Part shown: positions 52,570-63,525 of the stretch, one piece after another | How positions within the stretch are numbered: the stretch's first letter is position 1 | Layout of the letters: each line of letters opens with the position of its first letter | Source of the DNA: Lineus longissimus | Lineage: Eukaryota; Nemertea; Pilidiophora; Heteronemertea; Lineidae | Length of the DNA: 64,000 nt | Reading direction: 5' to 3' | NCBI RefSeq assembly: GCF_910592395.1 | Contig: NC_088312.1 | Coordinates: 6,944,001 to 7,008,000, forward strand | Made by a program: the position numbers and the translations under genes | The notes under the pieces: generated by a model | What the model saw: only the letters and a program-made list of their open reading frames with translations | The model's database searches: none | What the model was told of the DNA's origin: nothing

Positions 52570-53278
52570 ATTTGACTGCCTCATTTTGATGTAGACTCGG
52601 GTAATGAAGGTCGGGACAATGCCTGAATCTCAAGACATGCAAGAAGAACAGAACAACCAGTTCATCAACATGCAGACTGAACTCCACAGCAAGGGCGCTG
52701 TGCTTACAAAAGCATGGTCTGATTTGTTCAGCTTTATAACGAAATACCAAGCAGAACTTATGGTAAAGGAAAACTCGGTGGAAATCGCAGAAAAAGAGAT
52801 CAGTGTTCGGAAAAAGCAGCTGGACGATCTGAAACCTGCTGTTGCTGCAGGGAACGAAGAAATCGCAAAGTTGCAAGAAGAAATTAACACCAAGGAACGA
52901 TTATTGTCAAAATCGCAATCAGAACTTTCTGTGAAAGAGTCAATGTTACATAGAGTGCAATCAGACTTGTCTAGTCACATGGAACTTTTAGAGAAATCTC
53001 GATCCGAGATTTTAGAAAAGCAAAGTGATCTTATACGACATCGTGGTGACTTAGAACGGTTAAAATCAGAATTGACCATCAAAGAGGAACAGATTCAAAT
53101 CAAAGACAATCTATTGCGAAAGTTACAAGATCAGTTAATGAAAGAGAATGCTGAATTGAAAGAACAATTAGATTTCAAATCTCAGTGTCTTGACGCAGAG
53201 CGTCGCTCGCTGGAAGCTGAGAGACGGTCACATGAGCTGTTGAAAAGGAGTCTTTGTGATAGGAATTTGCCATCATCA
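52570..53278 (+). CDS. L4 coiled-coil exon (exon A), start of protein
   Basis: The acceptor TTTATCTTGCAG precedes a short untranslated stretch and ATG at 52,604; 225 codons to the donor CATCA/GTAAGT. A second ATG at 52,619 aligns with the family start P-E-S-Q and is an alternative. The family block is K-G-A-V-L-T-K-A-W-S-D-L-F-S (Trp 38). Residues 97-180 are six 14-residue repeats such as KERLLSKSQSELSV, KESMLHRVQSDLSS and KDNLLRKLQDQLMK. It is closest to L1. Confidence 0.84.
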
Positions 53279-53613
53279 GTAAGTTGTTGAATCATAGGTA
53301 GTAATTAGTGCATACATGTTTGAAATATCTCCTTTTATCAGACAGACTTATAGAGCGTTGTTACGATTTTGAGCCTCGTTGTGTGTCTTTTTTGTGTCTT
53401 TTTTTAGAATTACATTTATGATGGATAAGTTGTTTCAGCTAAAAATTAGATTGCTCGTCTATTAAACACTGCAAGGAGTTTGTTTCCTTGCCCTTGGCAA
53501 GAACTGATCCTGACCAAATTTCTGTTGACTGCAATATTGGTATTGGGGACCATAGCAGCTGGTACAGTGTAGACTCTTATAAAACCCTCACAATCTCTCT
53601 CTTCTTCTTTCAG

Positions 53614-54228
53614 AAATCTTCCAGTACTGCCAGCCGAAATGTGATTGAAATTCCTGACTCCCCTCCAACGCTAGATCTTTCCGTTGAGCAAGGTGACTTC
53701 GGCCTTTCCAACATCATCTCAATGACAAGCGAGCAGCCACAGCCAATGGACCATGACTCACAACTTGATTCCCTTTCTCGCCTCGCCAGCAATACCTCTG
53801 CTTCACTTTCAGACTTTTCTAGAAGACTGACCTCGACAACAGGGAAGATACGCGATACCTCACAATCTTGGCGATCGTCACATTCAAAAGGCCCAAACGT
53901 GACACCAACAAAATCAAACGATTCCATGTTCGATTCAAATATTACACCGTCAAAATCAAGTGATGCTTTGTTCGGTGATAATGAGCCCTCCTCCGCAAGT
54001 GACGTTTTCTTTCCACTCAGTGTTTCACAAGACTCTAAAAGTGAACTTGACACTTCTGGTGCTATGTTGACTGATGACTTTAAATATTCACAATCTGGGC
54101 AAATGCCGGGCACGCCTGGTTCAGGGACAAGTGACAGTAATCAAGGCCCAGTGCCAGTATCGGGTCCGATTCCGAGTTCAGCGTCCATGTCCCCAGGTGG
54201 CGGTCTAGAAGGCGGAGGAGATGGAAAG
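53614..54228 (+). CDS. L4 linker exon (exon B) with SIM-like block
   Basis: The acceptor TCTTCTTCTTTCAG and donor GAAAG/GTAGGG bound 205 codons in phase 0. It carries N-V-I-E-I-P-D-S-P-P-T-L-D-L-S near its start, S-D-V-F-F-P-L-S in the middle, P-V-P-V-S-G towards the end and a final D-G-K, all shared with L1. T-P-T-K-S-N-D and T-P-S-K-S-S-D form a small internal repeat. Mostly Ser/Thr, likely disordered. Confidence 0.84.
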
Positions 54229-54640
54229 GTAGGGATCGAGTTTTTAATTCTCTTGTTTTCTTTGTCTAACACAGTGTTGGGAGTCTTTTATCAGATAATG
54301 AAGAGTCCGGGTGTCAAGAGCTACATTGGACATTTCCTTGTGTATAGGGTCAAGGCAGGGGATTCTAACATAACCTTAAAGGCAGTCTGATCTGTCCTGG
54401 AGAAGTAGACATCTTTTCCACTAAACTGAATTTTCAATGAAAGCCGTGAAAAACTGATTACAGGAGTTTGCAAAGTGAATGATTGCAGGAGTTTGCAAAG
54501 TGTAGTAGACGGTAGAATATCTGTGGAAAAATTCACCTAACCGCAGTACAACTTGTTCATTTTAAAGATGGAAAGAAATTGAAGCAACCATTCTTGATGC
54601 TCATAACTGACATCCTTACTCTTCTTTGTTCTGGAATCAG

Positions 54641-54814
54641 GCTTCCCACACACCAGGAAAACATGGTGACATGCTTTTGAACTTAGTGTTTCTGGCCAAG
54701 AATTCTACAGTCTCTACTTGGAGAATCAGTTCACAAAATACCACAGGTACTCATGTACTAGGGGTAGGATTTTCCGATGAGTTCTGTTGCCATTTTGCCA
54801 GTGTGGAATCTTAG
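54641..54814 (+). CDS. Possible L4 short terminal exon without zinc finger
   Basis: A good acceptor (TTCTTTGTTCTGGAATCAG) opens phase 0 into 57 codons before TAG. The peptide (A-S-H-T-P-G-K-H-G-D and on) has no recognised domain. Use of this exon would give an L4 form with coiled coil and linker but no DNA-binding end. It could be a chance open frame. Confidence 0.3.
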   Translation, partial: ASHTPGKHGDMLLNLVFLAKNSTVSTWRISSQNTTGTHVLGVGFSDEFCCHFASVES

Positions 54815-57800
54815 TGGCTTCTACATAGGCAGACGGCTACAATGTAATGGAACATACCAGGGAAATCTCGACTCTGGTACATAGAGAACAGTGTTACCTG
54901 GAAAATGCTATTAGTGGTGCACCAGGTTGGTACATGAAGGCACATGTTCCAAGATAAAGGGAACTGTTCGTCTATGAATGATCTTATTGCATCACCTCAA
55001 GATGTACCAGTACAGTGAATGTACATGCGATGATTGAAGAAGGTCGAATACAAAAAAGAATATGACTATCAAGACATGTCAGAAGATTCCAATTCAATGC
55101 CATGGAAAGAAACTAATTGAATTCCGACTGTCACAAACAACAGATTTGATAGAAGTTTGGTCAGAAGCACTGCAAGGGTAACACATCCTTCGAACTGTCA
55201 CCAGAGTTATGAATAAGAAACAGATGAAACCAGTCTACTAAAGCTGCAATGTTCAATATACATGTACAACATCCTACCAAAAACAAAGAACTGGGGCTGT
55301 CAACTCCAATTTGTAGTTCAAATTTTCAAATAATCAAAATCAGTTGAGAAAATTTTGCTTTAAAAATCCTTTAGAAAAGCTTCATTCATTTTTGCAATAC
55401 AGTTAGTTGAGTTTTGAACCAGAAGCAACATACAGTTTGCACTTTGAGGTATCATTTGGTCCTATACTCTGGCTCTGGAGGCAGTTCAATGATGGTTTGT
55501 CCTGGTTCCTGAGCATTGTCACGATCGCTTCCTGTTAAGTTTACAGTAGTTTAAATGCTTACTCTGCACTGGCAGCTGACAGGTTTTGGGGAAGAGTTTA
55601 TTCTGGCTATTGATCAAAACATTTTAAGAATGGTTGAGTATGCTTTGAAAACAGTCCTTTCCATGTTGACTTCGAATTGTAACAGTTGATTGAGGCTGAT
55701 CAAGACAGAGAAAAGTTGAGCTTTTTTCCAGTCCATGAAACTGTTTCCTGATGGACAAAACTCTTTTTGCCTGTGAGCTGTCAACTTCTGGTTCTTCTTC
55801 TTGTGATGAAAAACAAAAGTAAAATTTCACTCCTATTTTTTTGTCAGTTAAGAAATAAATCTCAATCACCAAAATTGTCTCAATAGTGAATGGGATGCAT
55901 TTCATCTTGGTGCTTAAGATAACGTTTGGGGAGAGGTGTGACTAAGTGGTTTAAAAAAATTACACGGATTCTGAAATCGTACTTAAAAAAAAACCTGACC
56001 AAATATTGAATTGGTTTCAACAGATTTGTAACAGTATCAGAAAAAAGCAAATCCCAGTGATATTTTGAAATTTTCTGGGGTGAATGTTCGGAGAAGAACA
56101 AGAGTAGGTGTAGATGTTGTTGTTGTTGTTTTTTGTTGTTGTTGTTAATTGTTATGACAAATGGACTGTGACGGTTTGTTAAAATATCCGGCAAGGAAAA
56201 TGCTAGAGTTAATTTCCTTTGATTTTGATTGCCAGATTGGTGTGTTACTGCTAAAATTGTCAAAATGTTCAGAGAAACATGGCTTGGCCAAGTCCATTTG
56301 TCAGTTTATACCTTTTGGTTCGAAAGAGAAATCATGTTAGATTCACATTTTCAATTGATGTTCTTGTTGGCACCAGCAGTTATTTGATTTTCAGGCTTCG
56401 AACTTACATGATAAAAAAAACTGGCAATGGTATTTGAAAAAACACAGGCTTGGATGAGATACTGAATGCATTACAAAATTGGCCAGTTTTTCTATAAGCC
56501 CCCCCCCCCCCCCCCCCCCGCAGTGTTTTCCATATACAAAAAGAAAGATGTTTTTGGGCACATGGAGCTACCATATTGGTTGAGAATGAAAAGACTGAGG
56601 GCTCATGGTGTCACCCTGTGTTTGAAGTTGAATAATTTTGAGATTTTCGACATACAACATACTAGCATGTACATCTTTCTTCTTGTCATTTGAGAACTTT
56701 GCATTGATGCAGCAGGAACAGAAGATCATCATCATCAACCACAAAAAGGACCAATTCCACCTTCCAGAGAAAGTGCAACCTTTTAGCAATGATTGCCTGT
56801 CAAACTGTCAGGACATTTGAATGTCAGTAAATGTACTGTCTCAGTGTCTTGTGATTGGGCTCTCTGGTTTCAGCCATTGCCCCTTACCCGTTTGATCAAG
56901 GACTTGAATGTCCATTTGATTTCAGATATCCTTCAGAAGGGATGTAGTTATGGATTAGAACCATTTCACTGATCGATCGGAAAGTCACATTTTCCTCAAA
57001 TTTATGAAATGCAAAGGTGCATGTTGAGAGAGAGATATTCCGAGGATCATCACCTCACTCCTGCTTTCGCAGTACGTTAAAATATTGCACTTGCTCTCAC
57101 TAGTCTCAGTTAAATTCTAGGCCTATTTTCACAGGTAAGGTAATGGTGTCTCTTTCCAACCACTCTTGAATCAGCATTCTTGAATTGCAGGAACAATGTC
57201 CAAGTGATGTTTTTGCTGCAAGAGATTACAGTAGAATCCACTATTTTTCACAGCCACGTTTCAATGATTTTCACTTTCTATAATGTCTTTCTTGCTCATT
57301 GATTTACTGATTTTGACAATGCATTCTTTGAAAATTGAAAAATCTGGGATAATGGCTCTGAAAGATTTTTGGTTCCACAGTACAATATATTGCATATCAG
57401 GTGGTTTGCTATACCAACATAATAACATAATTTCTGGGGTCCAAGGAGGGAGAATTTGTGTGAAATGTTGGCATAGGGAACCACCTCAAATTCGCTGTGA
57501 ATGATATTTTGCATTGTCCTGTCAAGTCGGTCTTGCTAGATATCTGGTAAGGTTGACTCGTTTGACCTCTGAAGTGTATTAAGCCATGCATTGAGGGATA
57601 ATTGGATGTGAGGGGTGGGGTTGTTATCATCCTAATGTTTCTAATGATGATTGATTTTACGGGGAGTCATGGTCAACTTGTTTAGGAAGAGCATACACTA
57701 CTACACTTCAGAGGGTTGCGCTCATTATTTATGCAAAAACGAAGTTGAAGCCCATTGATAAGGCTATCAGAAGCCATCATAATCTTGGATCAAAACTTTT

Positions 57801-58036
57801 CATCTTCCCCAAACAAGTTATGACATGAAAATTTCCCTTTTGGTGCGGTGAACTTACATGGATATTGCATTGCACTTTGGGCTTTATGCATGTCATACTG
57901 CACCTGAAATAATGTTGGAATGGTCAGCTTCATTTTTGCATCCCACCTTCATAACTATCAACAGAAAGGAAGCAGAGACCTATTACATCATAAAATTGAC
58001 AAAGCAAGCAGTTTGCTTGCATACTACTCTGTACAG

Positions 58037-58141
58037 GCATCCCACAGCTGTCTCCAAAAATGTCACATCTGTGGTTCTCAGATTGCCACACACCAGAGGC
58101 ACATCCTGTGTAGAAACAAGTCAAGAAACCAGCCAGGGTGA
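58037..58141 (+). CDS. Possible L4 mini terminal exon with Cys/His cluster
   Basis: The acceptor CATACTACTCTGTACAG opens phase 0 into 34 codons ending TGA. The peptide includes K-C-H-I-C-G-S-Q-I-A-T-H-Q-R-H-I-L-C, a compact Cys/His cluster but with only six residues between the second Cys and first His, so it is not a standard finger. It may be a shrunken zinc-finger exon. Confidence 0.35.
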   Translation, partial: ASHSCLQKCHICGSQIATHQRHILCRNKSRNQPG

Positions 58142-58942
58142 CGCTTGCACTATACATGTATGTTGCTGATGGTGTCTCAAACAGTTGTTGCCGCATGGGG
58201 CATCCGTTTCCCTGCTCTCCCTCCTCAAGTTGTTGGTGGTTGTGACTGTACTATTGCATGTTCTTTTATCAAATTAGGGAGAACTCCAGAGAAATAGTTT
58301 ACCAGAGTGACTACGATTTCTTCCTGATCATTCTGTTTAGTCCGTCTCCATTCATTTAAGATATGACAGAGTAATTAACTATACTAGGCTTGTGAAAACG
58401 ATAGTGTCAATCATAATGACCACAAACATCAGAAAGATAACAAACAGTGTGTCATTTTCCAATATGCCAACTGCGTATAGTTCTTATGATATCTCAACTA
58501 GTCATTTGCGATCAAGGAAAAGAGGATATCTCTGAATGCAGAGATATCAGACGAACTACTGATAGGACTGCTGAGACGTGCCGTTTCACTAGTTTCTAGA
58601 CAAGACCTTTGGAAGTAGGTGTGGAGGTGTAACTATCAGATATCTCTTTATCAGTTGCTTTCTGTGATTCAAACTTTCTGATTCTGTTCATCTGAAGACA
58701 TGGAGACCTATGTCTTTGCAGTTGTCTGGGTTTATCATTTTGGAAAAGCTCAACAAACTACCTTGGTACATGTGTTATGAAATAAAGGAGTCACTATCTG
58801 CTTGGGGTGAAATCTATGGGCATTCTCCAAAACTGTTATAGAGCAAACCAAGCTTTTGCCAAGGGATCATAATACCTGTAAGTCAGTACTGTAAAGCCTG
58901 TGGGGTCAGGGCCTACCATAACGATTCTATTTGTCCTTGCAG

Positions 58943-59284
58943 CTGCTGGTTGCGGCGAAAGGAAACACAGGAGCTTGGACAATTATAGACGTTGATCACG
59001 AAGGTGTTCCTCTGCTATGCAGATCCCATGTTTGCACATGGTGCGATAAGAAGTTTTCCACCCTTACCTCGTTGCTTGATCATCTGAGAGCTTGTCATTT
59101 TGGTCAGAAGCCCTATGGGTGTAAGCTTTGTGGGAAGGGGTTCACACAGTCTGCAAGTTTGACCCGCCATGCTAGGTGTCATACTAATGCGAGGCCATTT
59201 GTTTGTCGGGAATGTGGCAAATCTTACCAGAGGCTTGATCATCTCAAGAGACATATGGTGCACAGTCACCTCTTTAAGTCTTAG
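58943..59284 (+). CDS. L4 terminal exon, three C2H2 fingers
   Basis: The acceptor TTTGTCCTTGCAG opens phase 0; 113 residues. Fingers C-T-W-C (H-x4-H), C-K-L-C and C-R-E-C (helix R-L-D-H-L-K-R, H-x4-H), with GQKP and NARP linkers. Confidence 0.82.
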   Translation: MLVAAKGNTGAWTIIDVDHEGVPLLCRSHVCTWCDKKFSTLTSLLDHLRACHFGQKPYGCKLCGKGFTQSASLTRHARCHTNARPFVCRECGKSYQRLDHLKRHMVHSHLFKS

Positions 59285-59450
59285 CAAGTATAGGTCGAGA
59301 ACTCAGTTTGTTTTGTTGAAGAATCTTGTCTGGCAAAACAATATTGAGGAATTCCAAGTCTGAAGGAAAAGAATGATTTAGGGGACCTTGAAGGACTGTC
59401 CATGCTTTCAGGGAACTCTTGGTGTACTGCAAGGCATTGTATTGCTGTGA

Positions 59451-59456
59451 AATAAA
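59451..59456 (+). terminator. Poly(A) signal after the first L4 finger exon
   Basis: AATAAA, 167 bp after the stop at 59,284. Confidence 0.55.
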
Positions 59457-59579
59457 TGTATAAAAGGCGTGTTGAAAACATTCTCAGTTCCCCTCGTCTA
59501 TACTTGCACTTGTGTGCGAGCCCCCAGGCAAAAAGTGAATGTCTTGGTGATACTGGTTCTAGCTGAAAACTCAGGTCAG

Positions 59580-60054
59580 ACCATGCCGACAGCTGTGACA
59601 GTGGTTATGCCATCGATGCCTTCAGCAACCGCCACCATGGCAATGTCATCAGCTATGATCCATGAGGCTGTGCCTGCAGCAACAACCACTGTGGCACTGC
59701 CATCAGTGACGGCCACAGTGGCAATGAAGTCGGTGGCTGTGACTGGCAATGACAATGGTGACAACAACAGTGGTGATGCCATCAGTGACCGCGACGACGG
59801 CTTCAACGAGAGCGGTGACCACGATGACTGCAACGGCAGCTACAGGGGCAACGCTGCCAATGACCACAACCTCTGCTGATGCAGGGATGACAATCCCTGT
59901 TGTCTCAACTGAAACATGGCGAAAATTTGAGAGAATTGGAACACGATATTCATGTATACAGTGTGGTATGCAATACAGGAAACAGACTGCCTTCGATCGT
60001 CACTTAGAGGTGCATCAGAAAGAGAGACCATTCAGTTGTCCTGTGTGTAGATGA
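59580..60054 (+). pseudogene. Decayed L4 zinc-finger exon with frameshift
   Basis: From a weak phase-0 acceptor at 59,579 the frame encodes a Thr/Val/Met/Pro-rich stretch (V-V-M-P-S, P-S-V-T-A-T). The same style of peptide continues one frame over from about 59,740, leading into one complete finger (C-I-Q-C ... H-x3-H) and then C-P-V-C-R followed by a stop. The frame change and the finger cut after its two Cys suggest a dying terminal exon. A sequencing error or extra intron could mimic the frame change but not the early stop. Confidence 0.5.
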
Positions 60055-60468
60055 GCATATTGGAGCCTTTGTCATCTGAGGGACAACAGTTACAGTATTA
60101 CCACTTTCCGTGAGGCTGAGGAGAATGGATGGAAGTACCTGTGATGAGATAGTCTATCTGATCAAATTGTGTTTCGCTGTTATGATGAGACATTTGAAAC
60201 TTTGGCAATCATATTGACTTTATCGGGGGTTTCACAATCACAGCAGGATTCTCTGCTGTCGGCGTTTGGTGCTGAGGCAGTGTTGCTTGTCCTATTCTGA
60301 CAGATGGAAAAAAATCATGTGATGATTTGATCAATTTAGGTTGTGGCGACGTAAACCCTAGTCAATACATGTTGTGGTATCCTTTATTGCACACGAGTCA
60401 CAAGAAAACAGCTTCTTGGCCAGCAAAAAAACAAAATAAAGTAAACGTTTTCTGTCTTTCACTTCCAG

Positions 60469-60834
60469 AACATTACATGGAATGTGAAGAGACCTGTTTC
60501 TGTGGAATGGAAAGACCCCTCTCGGCCTTCACAATACAAGCACATCCCCTGCACGCTTTGCAAAAAGTCATTGTCATCACAAAAGGCATTGAGCCTTCAC
60601 CTTCGTACACATACAGGAGAACAACCTTTTAAATGTTCTGTATGTAAAATGTGTTTTTCTCAAGAAGGGAATTATGTTCGCCATATGAGACGACATACGG
60701 GCGAGAAGCCTTACATCTGTGCGCAGCCTCAGTGTGGGAAAGCCTTCAGTCGGAAGGACACACTCAAATTACACTTCATAAAGGAACATACACGTAGTGA
60801 CAAGTTGTATTTGCCTCCCCATCAAAATATCTAG
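60469..60834 (+). CDS. L4 terminal exon, three C2H2 fingers
   Basis: The acceptor TCTTTCACTTCCAG opens phase 0; 121 residues. Fingers C-T-L-C, C-S-V-C and a third with C-x4-C spacing (C-A-Q-P-Q-C), helix R-K-D-T-L-K-L, H-x4-H. Linkers TGEQP and TGEKP. Confidence 0.83.
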   Translation, partial: NITWNVKRPVSVEWKDPSRPSQYKHIPCTLCKKSLSSQKALSLHLRTHTGEQPFKCSVCKMCFSQEGNYVRHMRRHTGEKPYICAQPQCGKAFSRKDTLKLHFIKEHTRSDKLYLPPHQNI

Positions 60835-61247
60835 TGTGCCTTTCCTCAAACTGTGTTCGTACAAATCAGTGTTTCACCACGTTCAAGGAGATATCTACAT
60901 GTAGTTCACATGTTTTACAGAAACTCTAGTGTTACTTTTGATGACCATAGCAGTGTTCTGTAGCACAAATTTCTTCAGTGTGGTGCTGCAACCTTGTTTT
61001 GACACATTTCAGACTTCATATACAGTGTTGACCGGGTTGACTACTAAATCTTTCTGGGTACTCAATCGGAGAATCCACAACCAACTCATGAATTAGTCAG
61101 GGTGCTAAAATGGAAAAATATGTATTTATTTGGTTGCTGTGCAGGGAAAAAAGTCTAGCGGAGAATTCTATGATAGTATCAATGCCTTATCTTACATCTT
61201 GATCTCCTTCATCTAAAGATTTTAGCTTTCCTACCTTTATCTTACAG

Positions 61248-61562
61248 AGATTCTTGTATGGCCAAGCCAGGGACCTAACCCGGATGCCACCCCCATTCAG
61301 ACGCCCTCAGTCATTTGAACAGAAAATAAGGCCTGCAGACCACGTAGACAGGGGTGATGTGTTTGGCTGTCCGTTCTGTGAAAAAACTTTTCGTCTCCGT
61401 CCAAATTTGCGGAAGCATCTTCGTATTCATACCGGGGAAAAACCGTATGCTTGTTCTCATTGTGGCCGAACATTCAATCGGAGTGAAAATCTTAAACGAC
61501 ATGTGGTAACACTTCATGGTCTCGCTGTGTTGGCCAAATATGGTAGTCCTGACAAGGGTTGA
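61248..61562 (+). CDS. L4 terminal exon, two C2H2 fingers
   Basis: The acceptor TTTATCTTACAG opens phase 0; 104 residues. Fingers C-P-F-C and C-S-H-C (helix R-S-E-N-L-K-R, H-x4-H) with a TGEKP linker. AATAAA sites at 61,661 and 61,874 follow. Confidence 0.83.
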   Translation, partial: RFLYGQARDLTRMPPPFRRPQSFEQKIRPADHVDRGDVFGCPFCEKTFRLRPNLRKHLRIHTGEKPYACSHCGRTFNRSENLKRHVVTLHGLAVLAKYGSPDKG

Positions 61563-61660
61563 GACAATTGTTGACCTGCAAAAGAAAGCTCATTTTTAGC
61601 TGCATTTGATATTATCATTGATATTGATGTTTCCTTACAAGTGCCATTGCCGGGATAGAT

Positions 61661-61666
61661 AATAAA
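61661..61666 (+). terminator. Poly(A) signal, L4
   Basis: AATAAA, 98 bp after the stop at 61,562. Another AATAAA at 61,874-61,879 lies just before the next acceptor. Confidence 0.5.
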
Positions 61667-61891
61667 AAGGATATTCATGAATTCCCAAATGCTTCGGTGT
61701 GGGCTTGTGTGAGATTCATGTTGTCAACATAAAGATTTATGAAAGTGAATGATGTTTGGTTTGAGTTGTATTAAAAGGTTATCATACCAGCTGTGGTCAG
61801 TTTCAGCCGATTATCTGTTTATTTTCTGTTAGAAACTTGTAACTGAATGTTGTACCAAGATGCGCAACGCTTGAATAAAGTTGTGTTCTAG

Positions 61892-62098
61892 CTCTACTCG
61901 GTTCCACTTGTCTCTCTGTTTCAATTAAGTGTTAGTCTTCGGGCAAAACAAATGGGTATTTCATCTTATAGAGTATTCAAGTGTCATTTCTGTGCAAAGG
62001 AATTCCTATTTCAACGTAGTCTCTGTGTTCACCTTTCCACACACACTATCAATATGATGCAACATAGCAGGCAGAATCCTCGCCAAACCCACGTATAA
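61892..62098 (+). CDS. L4 terminal exon with a single C2H2 finger
   Basis: The acceptor TTGTGTTCTAG opens phase 0 into 68 codons ending TAA. It contains one standard finger: C-H-F-C, twelve residues, then H-L-S-T-H. It has no early ATG, so a search for ATG-started frames would miss it. The finger uses [11 protein letters not shown] better-looking acceptor at 61,971 is out of phase. Likely a real but minimal alternative end. Confidence 0.6.
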   Translation, partial: LYSVPLVSLFQLSVSLRAKQMGISSYRVFKCHFCAKEFLFQRSLCVHLSTHTINMMQHSRQNPRQTHV

Positions 62099-62123
62099 TA
62101 CACCTGTCTTCTATTCTTTGCAG

Positions 62124-62453
62124 TTCTCATCTCCCCTCGTGTCAAGACTATCTCATGGCCACGTTATCCGTACATCTCACCCTGCTATAAAAGTCCCTTC
62201 AGACCTCCAGATAGCTCGGCAGGCCCATCGTCTTGGTCTTGATCAAAAGATTGTGGCAAAATTCAGGGATAGTGATGAAGATAGTTGTCGGTATTGTAAG
62301 AAATATTTTGGACCTTTCCGCAAGGCCAATCTGAAGAAGCACGAAAGAATACACACAGGAGAGAAACCATACGCATGCCACGTCTGCGGTCGTCAGTTCA
62401 GTGATCCGTCGTCGAAAATCCGCCACATGCGTCTGCATAAAATTCCAAAATAA
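62124..62453 (+). CDS. L4 terminal exon, two C2H2 fingers, first one enlarged
   Basis: The acceptor TTCTATTCTTTGCAG opens phase 0; 109 residues. The first finger (C-R-Y-C) has fourteen residues between Cys and His instead of twelve; the second (C-H-V-C) is standard. Linker TGEKP. The stop overlaps AATAAA. Confidence 0.82.
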   Translation, partial: FSSPLVSRLSHGHVIRTSHPAIKVPSDLQIARQAHRLGLDQKIVAKFRDSDEDSCRYCKKYFGPFRKANLKKHERIHTGEKPYACHVCGRQFSDPSSKIRHMRLHKIPK

Positions 62454-62454
62454 A
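62449..62454 (+). terminator. Poly(A) signal overlapping an L4 stop
   Basis: AATAAA spans the TAA stop at 62,451-62,453. A second AATAAA at 62,576-62,581 may be the active one. Confidence 0.5.
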
Positions 62455-62727
62455 CAGTCGTCTATGGCAAATGTGTTCTTTTTGTCAGTCCCAGTTGGTC
62501 TTAAAAATTCATCTGTGTTTCATTCCTTCCATTTGACAGACTTGAATCTCTGAGTTCTTGTAAAGATCTTTGACCAATAAAGTAGGTTAGATATGAATTG
62601 AAGTCTCAGTGTTTCTCTTTCCAAGGTCTACCCAAGTCAATTCCTGTAGATATTCAGCATAGTAACAACCCTGCATGGTCTCTGTAACAAAATTTATACA
62701 ACTAGTCTTCGTCTTTTGTTCTTGCAG

Positions 62728-63027
62728 TCCCTACCTCAAATCCCTGCTTTCAAAAGGCACATGGGATTTCATGTGTGTCCCACATGTGACAGGCTGTGCA
62801 GAACACGCAAAGCACTAGAAGAACACTACACTATGCACACTGGGGAAAAACCATTTAGATGCACATATTGTGGAAAGTGTTTCAGTCGGCGTGAATACTG
62901 GGAGAAACATCAACGCGTTCATACTAAGGAAAAGCCTTATAGGTGTAGCTTCTGTGATCGGGCGTTCAGTGATAGGGCAGCATTATCGAGGCATCGGCGA
63001 ATTCATACAAGGGAAATGGGAAAATGA
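62728..63027 (+). CDS. L4 terminal exon, three C2H2 fingers
   Basis: The acceptor TTTTGTTCTTGCAG opens phase 0; 99 residues. Fingers C-P-T-C, C-T-Y-C (helix R-R-E-Y-W-E-K) and C-S-F-C with TGEKP and TKEKP linkers. Almost the whole exon is finger, with little lead sequence. Confidence 0.83.
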   Translation, partial: SLPQIPAFKRHMGFHVCPTCDRLCRTRKALEEHYTMHTGEKPFRCTYCGKCFSRREYWEKHQRVHTKEKPYRCSFCDRAFSDRAALSRHRRIHTREMGK

Positions 63028-63414
63028 AAGAAAGTGGGGACCCCTGCAATGTGCTGCTGACATTTTTCAAGCGAGGACTTGGGTTGTTCCAGTTTGGAAA
63101 GTGCAATCTCGAAAAGATGCATCATGCAGTAATTTTGATAGTAGCAACAATCAGAAGGCCTTGTTTTGATCTTGCCTGATTGATCATGGATGTTGAGTTG
63201 GTATAGAGTCCCCAGGTTCATTTGACTGGTCATTATCTTGTGATTCGTTTGATAATATCTTATGATACCTTCTCTGATGATGTCAACCCTGATTTTCCAT
63301 CATTCAACTTCAGCATTTTTTCTTCAACAATATTTTGAAAAGCATTCGTTTGTCTATTGCAGCTAACATACGGTTGTCAATTTTCGAAGTGTATTCTCTT
63401 CTACACAGAACTGA

Positions 63415-63420
63415 AATAAA
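63415..63420 (+). terminator. Poly(A) signal, L4
   Basis: AATAAA, 388 bp after the stop at 63,027 and before the next acceptor. Confidence 0.45.
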
Positions 63421-63525
63421 ACTGGCCTATCTCTTCTTATTTCTTAAGTAGCTATGATCTCACGCTCTCACTCTCAGCTAACACAAATTTTCCAAAACTC
63501 AGCTGAAAACTTCTTACTTTTTCAG

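Larger units (their letters stand above)
54229..58942 (+). other. L4 long intron before the C2H2 exons
   Basis: A 4.7-kb stretch with two doubtful short exons (listed separately), a GTT-rich microsatellite at about 56,115-56,145 and a run of about 20 C at 56,500-56,519. Nothing else recognised. Confidence 0.45.

Noticed and set aside
53614-54390. Reading through the linker exon to the stop at 54,390
   Set aside because: The donor AAAG/GTAGGG is strong and is conserved at the same place in L1; the read-through peptide has no counterpart in the sister loci, though intron retention cannot be excluded.
61972-62098. Acceptor CATCTTATAG at 61,962-61,971 as the start of the one-finger exon
   Set aside because: It looks good but puts the finger out of the common phase 0; the acceptor ending at 61,891 keeps phase 0.
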